The notes beneath the pieces are model-generated. The model was not told where the DNA came from and did no database searches. It saw only the letters and a program-made list of their open reading frames with translations. DNA of 64,000 nt, taken from the NCBI GenBank assembly GCA_905250075.1, contig CAJNOP010000289.1:1-64000 (forward strand), read 5' to 3'. Of this stretch, positions 1-10,190 are shown one piece after another. Made by a program: the position numbers and the translations under genes. Each line of letters begins with the position of its first letter. Position 1 is the stretch's first letter. The DNA is from Rotaria sp. Silwood1 (lineage: Eukaryota > Rotifera > Eurotatoria > Philodinida > Philodinidae).

Positions 1-887
1 CAGTAAACTGAAGAAAACTATTAAAAATAACGTAATCAACATGTATATTCTATGAAGAAAAACTTATGATATAGCTTTGTACAGTTATTACTTTCCATCG
101 CCCAAGACCATAATCAAAGCCTGTAAAATACGATTTTGAGTAATTTATAAGCGCCATCTTTTCAGCATAGATGAGAGAATACAATTGACTGAGTAGAACT
201 CGGAACTTATATACCGAACTATGTGATAGCTAAGAATTAACGTGAAGTTTTGCATAGTTTATCAAGGAAAAAAAGTGATAACCATATTCTTTTTTTAGAA
301 AGATAGAAGATAAATGAAACAATAATGAAAACATAATTTTAATTGAAGGGCTTACAGATTATCCCTGTAGATTAGAATATGTATCATATTATCCTAGATT
401 TAAAAGAGTTACAGCCATGTCGATTCTATTATCCTTCTAAGACAAAATAGACTAAAACAACCAAAAATTCATGGTCCAACACTTTAAGCACTCTATGATG
501 CTAAAACTCAGTATTGCATGGTCAAAAAAGCATATCGCAAAGTCTATCATAGTCTATGGAGTGGAAAGGATACTATTCTCAGCATATGCTTCAAAACTTA
601 TTTCCAACCATGTGTTTCAAAAAAAATCTCTAATCCTTTGTATGCAACAGTTGTTTAAAAACGTATAATAAAACTGAACCATAAAATCTAGAAAGGGAAG
701 TGAAAGATTTAACAACTGTATAGTGGTAGTTGAATAAATATATCTGATTTATATCATTCCTCTGGAGAAAGTCTTTCTTCTTCGATTGTTTCTGCTAATT
801 AGGTTAATAGGTGTCCGAAAATGCTTTCACGGAAAGAATTGCTTGTTCAGCTCATATTGAGTTCATACCCATGGAGTAAAATATTGA
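1..887. other. AT-rich intergenic, nothing recognised
   Basis: Only short open frames without splice or family signals are present. I see no RNA gene, repeat or element border here. Confidence 0.5.
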
Positions 888-1160
888 AGGAAACGGACTG
901 CGTAACGCGTTTCTGAGGTTGTAGCATGCGTTTCGCAACGTTTTTGCAATATAGGACGCGTTTCGCAGCATTCTTACTTACATAAAATGCGTTTTGCCAC
1001 AGTCGTTTTTTGAAACGATCCGAAACGCTTTTTTCAAGATTGCGTTTCGAGGCGTTTCCGAATTAAAATGCTGTCGAACGCACTTTGGTCGACAAACGAC
1101 GCGTTCCACAGATACAAATTGGGGGAAACGTAAAATGCGTTTCTTTTTCAAATGTGTGTT
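888..1160. repeat. Cluster of ACGCGTTTCGC-type motifs
   Basis: About ten copies of GCGTTTC or its complement GAAACGC lie in 270 bp, in both orientations, and stand out as CpG-rich in AT-rich DNA. A second cluster of the same motif sits at 2590-2735. Paired clusters like this are typical of the subterminal repeats of a DNA transposon, but I could not define terminal inverted repeats or a target duplication. Confidence 0.5.
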
Positions 1161-1547
1161 ACATTGTTTTTGCTTGGAATGATGCAAAATATATCCATTC
1201 TGCATACAGAATCTTGCAAAAGTTCACCAACACAAAGCATAGGAGTTAAGCAAAGTAAATTCTTTAAAATTACTTGGGAAATGATATGAAATAGTACTTG
1301 AAAGTTTTGCTCCTTGCACTATTTTTGTACGTGAAAATCATCACCCAGGATTTTATGAAGGCAAGACTAAAATCAAAGTCTTGGAAATTTTTAGGCTGCT
1401 AGGCTGTTATCTAGACCTAATTCGAAGTTAGACTAATGTAAAACATTAAAGTGTAACAAAAAATATATTCTTCTTACTTAAAAACTCATTTCACCACGTT
1501 TTTATTGAAAGAAAACGTGTTTCGTAAGGTTTACTTAAGAATTGTTT
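1161..1547. other. Intergenic, nothing recognised
   Basis: No coding or element signature seen, apart from one isolated AACGTGTTTCG motif near 1513 resembling the preceding cluster. Confidence 0.4.
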
Positions 1548-1549
1548 TC

Positions 1550-1749
1550 GACTTGTCCACGGAGGGAGATGATTCCGTCACGCTCGTTTGTAATGAATGA
1601 GAAGTTACAGAAAAATTTGCAGTGTCTCATTTTGGCAAGCACAATTTTTTGTCCAAGATTGCAAATGCATTGGATTCTAGAGATCGAGTCATTTGTATGA
1701 AATAAAACAAATAAAGCGTGACGGAATCACGTTTTACGTGGACAGGTCG
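1550..1749. mobile_element. MITE with ~40-bp imperfect terminal inverted repeats
   Basis: The left end CGACTTGTCCACG, followed by GATTCCGTCACGCT, is repeated inverted at the right end (AGCGTGACGGAATCACG, then CGTGGACAGGTCG). Both ends are flanked by TTTT. The ~200-bp length, lack of an ORF and TIRs indicate a non-autonomous DNA transposon. The superfamily is not clear. Confidence 0.6.
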
Positions 1750-2373
1750 TTTTAAGTATTGAGCATTTCGAAGAGATTTAGTAAAGACTGATACTAATAT
1801 AATTAGTATAGCAACTCTCTTTGGTTATTTGTGAACAAAAGAATTATCGCGTTATCTATAATTTGAATAATTATTAGTTTGAGTTCATACTCGAACTAAT
1901 TGATAATAACTAATGATACTGTGTACAATACTAGTAAATATGATTTTAGTTTGTACATTGTTGAAGTAAGAGTGACTTTTTAATAAAAGAGATTCGATTT
2001 ACAAAAGAAAACTCCTTTCATTTATTGATGTATTGGATAAAACGATGACGGCTTTACATTTACAAAAAAATATTAATCAAGAAAATAAATAAAAGATTAA
2101 ATTTTAAATTTTTTAAAATTTATATATAAGAAATTTAATTTTTTATATATTAAATACAGTGTAAATCGATTAAATTCTTTTCTATTGTGTATCTAAATTT
2201 AAATCTGAAAGAGTTTAAATAAAAAATGTATCAAGAAAAGATCACACTCGTAATTGGACATAGGCACCAAAGAAATGATAATTTTTAATTCAGTGGAATG
2301 GAAACTGAAAATCTAATTTAGTAAGTTTACGCGGGACTCTAAATGACAGTAGAATAAACACTTATATCATTAG
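1750..2373. other. AT-rich intergenic, nothing recognised
   Basis: Very AT-rich, with a small palindrome around 1850-1915. No gene signal. Confidence 0.4.
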
Positions 2374-2452
2374 ATTATTTTAGTTGAACGGTTTGTATAC
2401 ATGTCTTATACTCCTATGTTCTCATGTTCGAATCCGTGTCTTGACTGCATCA
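2374..2452 (+). pseudogene. Degenerate tRNA-like sequence
   Basis: An A-box-like TAGTTGAACGG (2381) is followed by a loop-like CTTATAC and a good B-box GTTCGAATCC (about 2430). The spacing fits a tRNA, and the loop would give a UAU (Ile) anticodon. The acceptor and anticodon stems do not pair well, so this is at best a relic or a tRNA-derived repeat. Confidence 0.25.
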
Positions 2453-2584
2453 AAATTCATGTAAGTTATAGTTCTAAAGGCCTATGAAAAAATGTAAACG
2501 AATACATAAATTGTACCTGCAATTCAAGATCTATGAAGTCATTGACGATTTTCAATTTTTTTTCCATCTAGACTTTACGACACC

Positions 2585-2745
2585 ACAGTTTGAGAAACGC
2601 TGCGAAATTTTTCACAAAAACAATCGCTACACAGCGTTTGTTTTAGCAGATGTGAAACGCGTCAAACCGGTCAGCATTAACGCGTTTCGCCGCTATGGAA
2701 AAATGCGTTTTCAGAACGCGTTTTTTTCGCAGAAATTTACACCAT
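2585..2745. repeat. Second cluster of ACGCGTTTCGC-type motifs
   Basis: Six or more GCGTTT/AAACGC motifs occur in both orientations, matching the 888-1160 cluster. The two may be the ends of one ~1.85-kb non-autonomous element. A 89-codon open frame across it looks like repeat sequence rather than protein. Confidence 0.45.
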
Positions 2746-3616
2746 GGGTATAGAAGTAAGCAATGAGCTAGGTCAGCTTTGAAAGGATTTCTCTTTTGGT
2801 TTCAATTTGATCAGGATATGCATACTATTAGTTTGAAGACTTCTTTGCAATTTCAAGAAAAAAGTTATCTTCATTGCCAATTTGAAGTGTCATATTATCG
2901 AAAACTTATATTACCGCTCAACCTTAGTGGAAAAAGGCATTCTTTGAAGGTTGTGATACATGACTCATTCATCACTTACAGATAAACTATGATCTCAAAA
3001 GGATACAATGCTATCAAATAATCCTTCCAGACATATCTATACATGACTCGAACTGTTTTATCTCAAGTAAAAGCGAGTAACTTGTCGATCAAAACACTTT
3101 TATAATACTTAATAGCCTCATTAATAGAAAACATTGAAGCAAAAAATACTTCTTCTAAAACGTGATGTTTTGCGAAGTAGGAGAGGAAACCAGTGTTGAA
3201 GTATATAGCGAGAAAAGTAAACAATCTTCAAATTGAGCTGCGTTATAGAACTGAGAGACTATTCGATTGGTCATCTTATTTTTTTCTCACCGATAATACG
3301 ATCAATCTAAATAGGTCGATCGTTTACAAATAGAACAAATCAATTGTAATTCCCACTTTCGTTTCGTAGAAAATAAGCTTAGTGCTTTTCTCAATGGATT
3401 TATCCATCAGTAAAACTTTCGAATACGAATGTTTATTTCATTATTTTGCATTAGCAGAAAATTTAATCTGCTTTTAACCATATGATTTGTTGAATCATAG
3501 TCCGACTCAACAAATTTTATCGGTAAAATTTAACTACATTTGCACAATGAAAATTCTTACAATGGTTTAAAAGACTTGATAACGAATCCGATCAACTTTC
3601 TCATTAATTCTGAGCT
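2746..3616. other. Intergenic, nothing recognised
   Basis: I see no gene or repeat. The last ~50 bases could hold the original C-terminal exon of the neighbouring minus-strand gene (see finding at 3567-4023). Confidence 0.35.
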
Positions 3617-4004
3617 CTATAAACGGTATATAGACATTTGAGCCTTCGAACATTTGAGCCACCAACACTTGAGCAGGTGTGTGGGGTGGGTGTGGGTGGG
3701 TGTGAGTGTGGGGTGTGGATGTGCTGTGGGTGTGGATGTGGATGTGGATGTGGGTGTGTGGATGTGGGTGTGGGACCATCTAGAGTGAATAAAGACCTAT
3801 ACCCACACCCTCACTAGTAGGAGACTTAAATGGTACAAGGCTCAAACTGTACAAGGCTCAAACTGTACAAGGCTCAAACTGTACAAGGCTCAAATGGTGC
3901 GAGGCTGAAATGTGAAGGGTTCAAATGTTAAGAGGCTCACCTGTGAATTCTTATCTGTCAGGGCTCAAATGTGAGAGGCTCAAGTGTCGTGTCACCCTAT
4001 AAAC
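3617..4004. mobile_element. Non-autonomous hAT-like element with 8-bp target duplication
   Basis: Identical 8-mers CTATAAAC lie at 3617-3624 and 3997-4004 and fit the hAT duplication pattern nTnnnnAn when read on the minus strand. The 372-bp element (3625-3996) has imperfect 20-bp TIRs: GGTATATAGACATTTGAGCC against GGTGACACGACACTTGAGCC (14 of 20 match). Inside are repeated TTGAGCC subterminal motifs, about four copies of a 16-bp GGCTCAAACTGTACAA unit (3838-3893) and a telomere-like GT-rich minisatellite (3676-3777) followed by a short C-rich arm (3801-3813). No transposase is encoded. Confidence 0.7.
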
Positions 4005-4145
4005 AATATACTGATGACGTTGACTAACCGAGGTGCATGGTTTTTATCGTTGTTAACAACAGAACCATTGAAGAATACGAAAAATTATGAATGTTTTCAA
4101 AAGTTAGGAAGTAGTGCGATTGTCAGTATGAAAATTGCGAGAATC

Positions 4146-5375
4146 TTATCGATCTTTGTAGAAGAACTTACTGTTTCTTGCCAATTTTTTAGGTGCTGCA
4201 AATGGCATCACTGCTTGCTTTGCTTTCATCTTTGTATCTGATGGAATTGTTTCTTCTTCGGTTTCTTAATAAAAAAAAAAGTAATATAATTCTTGTAAAA
4301 CAATGCTGCCTATCTTACCAGTCATTTCGGTGATAGTACATATTTTGATATCAATACTCTTCGAACGCTTGTTATCAAACTCAAGCACGACAGTAATGCT
4401 CGGTATTTGACTGAATGTTGCTTTCAATTGTTCCTGAAGCTGCATTTTGCACATATCATATTCATGGTAATCACAATCACGAGGGTAAAAAGTGATCATA
4501 TTTAACTGAAGAATATTGCCGGATAATGGATTTTCGCACACAATTCTAAATCAGAATTGAAACAGTCAAAATGTAGCATAAGAGAATGCTTATTGGCAGT
4601 ACCCTTTCGAAATAGAATGATTACGGAAAAGTGCATTGACAACGCTGATTATATTTCCATTCAATATGGTGTTCAGCTACAAAAATCAACAAAAGTATAG
4701 TAAGATCAACTATTTACTAGATGTCTTACTTGTTGGGTGATTTTATCGATATTGATTATGTTCAATGAGTCAATTGTGTTGTCCAGTACATGATTTGTAC
4801 TGAAAATCGCCTTGAGGTGAATTTCTTGAATGTCTACACATATCTCGGATTATCATGACTGTCTAATAAATATTCAAACTTAACCTGTTTGTTTTTTATC
4901 CATATCACTTGATTTTCGCATGAAAGGTACCGATTTATACACGACAACCGAGACCAGAGTGGCCAGAAACATGATCGCCAAGGCGCCGACACCCAAACGT
5001 AAGAGATTCGATTTCCATTTGTTCCTACGTAAAATAAATGGACTATCGAAAATCTTTACTGGACTGGTGCCAGTGAGATTATATAATGACATGTTCCATA
5101 AATTAAATGAATGGACATGATTCAAGAATAGGTCTCATACATGTCGTTGCTGATGTATTTTAGGATGAGATTTTAAGAAAAGTTTTAATTCAAAAATAAA
5201 AAGCCAAACTCTGACCGGTTTCAATAAGAGAAAGTAGCGTTTTATCTCATCTGATCTCCTTCTATCCAATATTTTGTCAAACTTATACTCACGGTCGTTT
5301 TCCTGCTTGTCTTCTTTTGCCAGTAGTGCGCGTGGTGGTTTCACCATCTTCTCGTAGCATGGTTTCGACTTCCAT
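4146..5375 (-). CDS. Six-exon type II membrane protein, unknown family
   Basis: I built this gene from splice sites. Exons on the minus strand are 5375-5293, 5024-4885, 4833-4730, 4676-4603, 4545-4319 and 4264-4146. Every junction has GT...AG and keeps frame, giving about 248 residues. The product has a ~30-residue basic, Thr/Arg-rich cytoplasmic tail, one hydrophobic segment (around residues 38-60, LGVGALAIMFLATLVSVVVY) and an ectodomain of ~170 residues with four cysteines, all in exon 5. That topology fits a type II surface protein. I do not recognise the family; the ectodomain could be SEA-like but I see no diagnostic motif. The 3' end is uncertain. Exon 6 can end at a TAA (4148-4146), or use a good donor (GTAAGT at 4171) to a short last exon disrupted by the hAT-like element just downstream. 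Confidence 0.72.
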
Positions 5376-6555
5376 TCCTTCAAATAAAACAAAGTAATAA
5401 ATCAAACATACGCGAGTATAGGAAATTCTTACTTCAAATCTTCGTATATGAAGCTTGGAAGGATTTAGGATAAGAAATTATAAGATCTCTATAAAGAAAG
5501 AAAATTGCCTTTTATTTTTTGCAAAGTACAAATGATAATAAAACGGTTGTTCATATCTGTGTTCGCTTAAGAACAAGGGTTGTAATTATTAGCAAAATGA
5601 TATACGAGTTTGTGATTTGTTCTAAGTCGTGTACGAACGGTACTTAGAAAATATAACTTTTTAGACAATGTGATTACTACCTTTTGCATAGTTTATTACT
5701 CGTTGACATGTTGATGACATCGAGAGAGTAATGTCGAACGAAACTACATGCTATTATTATTCTAGTATAGAATAAGTGTTGCTTAAGGAAGTTGAATTGT
5801 TTATCAAGCATATGAGAGAATGAATTCCCTATCATCTGAGTGCAGTGTTGTGGAATTTTGTTGTATTTTTAAATAAGATTCCATTTTTTGCATATTTTGT
5901 CTTTCAATATTTTATCATTTTTTCTTTCCTAAGCTAAGTCTACACTTATAGTTGAGCTGAAAACCTCCATAATTTGGACTCTTAAGCTTGCACGATTTTT
6001 CTAAGACTTCATTAAATCTGTCTGAAACTTTCACAAAGGCACTTTAAATTTAGATATGGCTTTTTCAATTATCTTTCGTCAAATGCTTTGAATACTCATC
6101 AGAAATTGAAAAAAAAACACCAACTAAAAACAAAGAAAGGATCTTCAACGATTTAATAAACTGCCGTCGCATTCGGATTTTTATAACGACAGTCACTCCT
6201 AGTAGCCTTTTCCACAAATGCGAAAAATTCAACTTAGTAGTTCTCATATATGCAGACATGGCTTGAAAATGATTAGTTATCCTATACAGAAGTGAAGGAA
6301 TGGGATAATAGGAGAACACCAATGATTATAAATGATGCAAGGCCTTTGGGATGTCTCTTTCTTTTAACAGTGCTTCTGCAAATGTCAAAATAGCTGAAAC
6401 GGTCCTCTTTCTTGTAGTCTGACTGACATGGGCATCAAAGGACCACCATAGGAGCATATAGTTCAATATAGGTAGATGTTGTTTTACGAAAAAATGATCC
6501 ACTTTTTTATTCTGTTCTTTAAATAGTCGGAGACTTCTAGACAATAAATCTAATG
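5376..6555. other. Intergenic with an unassigned 72-codon frame
   Basis: Mostly AT-rich and featureless. A minus-strand frame at 6544-6326 (…WWSFDAHVSQTTRKRTVSAI…) has protein-like composition, but no partner exon or family I recognise. It could be a decayed gene or transposon fragment. Confidence 0.3.
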
Positions 6556-7345
6556 GATGTCGGCGCCAGAATTAAATATGAGTTGGTGTAACACGAATAT
6601 CTCGAGAACAACAATAGCTAGTCGTCTATGGTTTTTATCAATTGAAAGAGATTCAAGTACAGCATGTTTTGGTATAATGTTAATAAAAGTAAAATCATCA
6701 CCTAACCGATCTGTTTTGGAAATCTTTCCGAAAAATGTATAATAATATACTGTAGTTCCAATTAAATTTTCGTTCTGACATGTATATTAGGTAAATGGAT
6801 TTCAGCTTTATAATTCAAGATACAATGCAATCGATTATCTTCTGACAGTCTAACGTTGAGCGAATAAATTCGACTATTTGTTTGCCAAAATAATCGAGAA
6901 TTGCGTTGGTTTTTAACTAGTTTTCTTACCTTTTGTCACATTTTCATGGAAACAATAGGTCATTTCGAAAAGATGTAAAAAAAACTTGATTGAAGACCAA
7001 ATCAATCCTCTAGTAATTTGGCAAACAAATAGCCGAATTCATTCTCTCAACGTTAGACTGTCAGAAGATAACCGATTGCATTGTATCTTGAATTATAGAG
7101 ATAAAATTCATGTATCCAATATATATGCCAGAAGAAAAATTTAATTGGAACCACAGTATATTATTATATATTTTTCAGAAGAATTTCCAAAACAGATCGG
7201 TCACATAATGATATCACCTTAATTAATATTATACCTAAACATGCTCTAGCTTAATCTCTTTCAATTGGTTAAAATCATAGACCGCTAGTTATTACTGTTA
7301 TCGAGATATTCGTCTTATACCAATTCATATTTAATTCTAGTGCTG
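6556..7345. mobile_element. Foldback element, ~375-bp inverted arms
   Basis: The arms 6556-6930 and 6975-7345 are inverted copies of each other at roughly 85-90% identity by eye. Matching landmarks are AGAATTAAATATGAG (outer), GACCGATCTGTTTTGGAAAT, AATACAATGCAATCG and TTTGTTTGCCAAA (inner). The loop is only ~45 bp. No ORF fits a transposase, so this is a non-autonomous foldback/long-TIR element. I could not fix a target duplication. Confidence 0.75.
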
Positions 7346-7388
7346 GCAATAGCTCGATTACTTCAAAAGAAGACTATAAAAAATAGAT

Positions 7389-8170
7389 TTAAGGGGACCC
7401 CCCTTTCCCGAGCCAAAAAGTTTTTTTTTTCGATTTTGTTTTTATATAGAGGTGTACCAAGGTCTCCTCTATGTGTGCTATAAAAATCAGAACCATCCAA
7501 GGTCGAGAAGTCTGTGAAAAACCAGGTTTTTTGGAGACATGTGCAACAAGAAAAATTTTTTTTTTAACATAAAGTTATATTATGATATGGTATACCTATA
7601 CTTACGTATAAGCGGAAAAAAAATTTTTTCTACAAGTTTTTTTTATTTTGCATTTTTCTCGAAACTAGTTTTTTGGGTATCAAAAACCAGTTTTCCCCCT
7701 TTTTCTCCGCCATTTCAAGTCCGATCGGGCTGAAAAATTTTTTGGTGAGACTTCAAGTGACTTGGGTTGGCCGTTTTTTTTTTGGATACCTTCTACCAAT
7801 CAAGTTTGGCAGGCTTCGCAAAATTTTCAGGATCCAAAAAACCTAGAGATTTTGCGAAGTGCTCAGTATTTTGGTTCTCCAACCTGAAGTATTTGGAATT
7901 TTTGAAAAAAAAACGGCCACCCCGATTGGGTCCGTCTACCCACAGTAAAGATTTCAGCTCAAACGGATGAAATCTGAGGATTTGCGGGGGGAAAACTTTT
8001 TGCAAGTTTTTGACCTTGGGGTCTCTGGAAGCCCATGAAGATGACGTCTGGCAAATTTGTGTCTATGACAAATTTTGCTCTACTACTCGAGGTCTATCTA
8101 CCCTGAAAGTTTCCGGAATTTTCGTTCGGCCGTTTCTTAGAAACGCCGGAAAGGGGGGGAGTCCCCTTAA
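7389..8170. mobile_element. TTAA-flanked MITE, piggyBac-like
   Basis: The element (7393-8166, 774 bp) is bounded by TTAA on both sides. Its ends mirror each other: TTAAGGGGACCCCCC on the left and GGGGGAGTCCCCTTAA on the right. TTAA target choice is the hallmark of piggyBac transposases. The interior has homopolymer runs and no credible protein, so it would be mobilised in trans. Confidence 0.7.
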
Positions 8171-8268
8171 GTGATTCGATAGAAGCTTGAAGAATTACTC
8201 AAAATAGCTTGCATTTGTTCCACTAGAGATAAACAAAAAAGTACAATTTTTCACAAATAAAGTTAATA

Positions 8269-8429
8269 ATGCGTATCAGGGCTGCCAATAGACAACTTAT
8301 TTTTTTTTATTTGGCCTGATCTAGTTGCCTGATTAATATCTTAAAACTCGGCCTGAGCGGATAGCCTGGTTGGACGGCCTGCAAGATGCCTGCAGGCCAC
8401 CAAGTCAGACTGGCAGCTTTGATTCGTAT
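8269..8429. mobile_element. 145-bp hAT MITE with 8-bp target duplication
   Basis: The element 8277-8421 begins CAGGGCTGCCA and ends TGGCAGCTTTG, a typical hAT CARRGCTGCCA terminus. It is flanked by ATGCGTAT and ATTCGTAT (7 of 8 identical), which also fit the nTnnnnAn preference of hAT insertions. Confidence 0.75.
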
Positions 8430-8689
8430 AAGTACACATGAATGGTTCTATAGGATATCACGCAGCAATACACATGAGCTCGTCAAATTGAAGGATATAT
8501 ATCGTACTTTTAAGAGTTCGGTGAGCTCCTGAAAAATATAGTGACGAGCAATGATGATTATTGCATTATCATATGATTTCGTCTGTGGGTCATCGGTTAT
8601 AAGCGGCGTAAGCAAATGATGATGATGACGATGGAGCATTTGTAATGAATGTTATAGAGTTTTAGTTACAATAAACAGCCAGAGCTCTA

Positions 8690-10190
8690 GACCATTTCGT
8701 TCGAGATATATGAGTCTTGCATGTTTAGTCGAAACTGAGTCATAACTACAAGATCTTGAGATTTATCGAACATTTACGTTCTAAACTTTTTTCAACATAG
8801 TTCGAAACAAACCAATGATGATTACATATCATTGTTTACCACACTCAGACGTATCCACTCATACGAAGCTTTCAATTTATATTCGAGCCGTTGAAAGTCG
8901 ATGATACATAGGTCTAGACGATAAAATTAAAGTAGAATTCTAAATTATGTTTCGAATAAGTGATCGTAAGACATATTACACGATTTGGCAACATAGTAGT
9001 TGTTGTAGAGCAGATTTTTTTGTATCTTATCCTATAATTGGAATATTGTTCTAAAACTTAAGCAGATAATTTCTTAGAGAATAACCGCTAAAAATACAAG
9101 TCACTTATTTGATATAGTAGGCCGATTGATCTAATAAAAATTTGCACTTTTGATTTGATGTATGTATCTGGTTGATCCTTTTTGAAACCTTTCAAGTTCA
9201 ACATTTTAGTGTGTCTGCCAGATTTGACATGAAATTAGATCAAAACTTTATTTGAGTATTATTAGACTACTGTAGAAAATTTGCTTGTGAAGAATTAATC
9301 CGACTTTGCAAAGAGCTAGCCATTCAATGTTCCCTAACAGTATATCAGTGCATAGGTCGTTATAGATGATTGAAATTTACGTGTTCGGATATAACACTTC
9401 ATGCGTCAATGTCAGTTGGTCGAATGAACGAGACTGACTGACCAATCTTATAGTTGCAGAAGCGTGTACAATTTTAAACGCGAACTGAAATTAGATAATA
9501 TGTAAATTCGACCCGTCTATAATGCCCTATGCACTGATATATTGTTAGGGAACATTGAATGGCTAGCTCTTTGCACAGCCAGATCAATTCTTCACAAGCA
9601 AATTGTCTACAGTAGTCCAATAACACTCAAATAAAGTTTTGGTCTAATTTCATATCAAATCAGGTAGACACATTAAAATGTTGAACTTGAAAGGTTCAAA
9701 AAGGATCAACCAGATGCATACATCAAATCAAACGTGCATTTTTTATTAGATCAATCGGCCTACTATATCAAATAAGTGACTTGTATTTTTAACGGTTATT
9801 CTCTAAGAAATTATCTGCTTAAGTTTTAGAACAATATTCCAATTATAGGATAAGATACAAGAAAATCTGCTTTGCAACAACTACTATGTTGCCAAATCGT
9901 GTAATATGTCTTACGATCACTTATTCGAAACATAATTTAGAATTCTACTTTCATTTTATTCTCGAAAACTATGTACCGTCGGCTTTCAACGGCTCGAAAA
10001 TAAATTGAAATCTCCATATGAGCAGATACGTCTGACTAATAAGCAACAATATGTAATCATCGTTGGTTTGTTTCGAACTATGTTGAAAAAAGTTTAGAAG
10101 GTAAATGTTCGATAAATCTCAAGGTCTTGTAGTTATGATGAAACTTCGACCAAACATGCAAGACCCGTAAATCTCGAAAGAAAGAATCAT
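8690..10190. mobile_element. Large foldback element, ~690-bp inverted arms
   Basis: The arms 8690-9385 and 9495-10190 are near-complete inverted copies. Paired landmarks include GAGTCTTGCATG against CATGCAAGACCC at the outside, TCGAATAAGTGATCGTAAGA mid-arm and GTTCCCTAACA against TGTTAGGGAAC inside. The ~110-bp loop is unique. No transposase frame is visible. By eye the arms differ at about one base in ten, so the copy is not recent. Confidence 0.8.

Noticed and set aside
3567-3779. 70-residue His/Pro/Thr-rich frame (PHPHTHIHIH)
   Set aside because: Low-complexity translation of the GT-rich minisatellite inside the hAT-like element. Similar frames at 19973-20173, 30043 and 35673 are rejected for the same reason.
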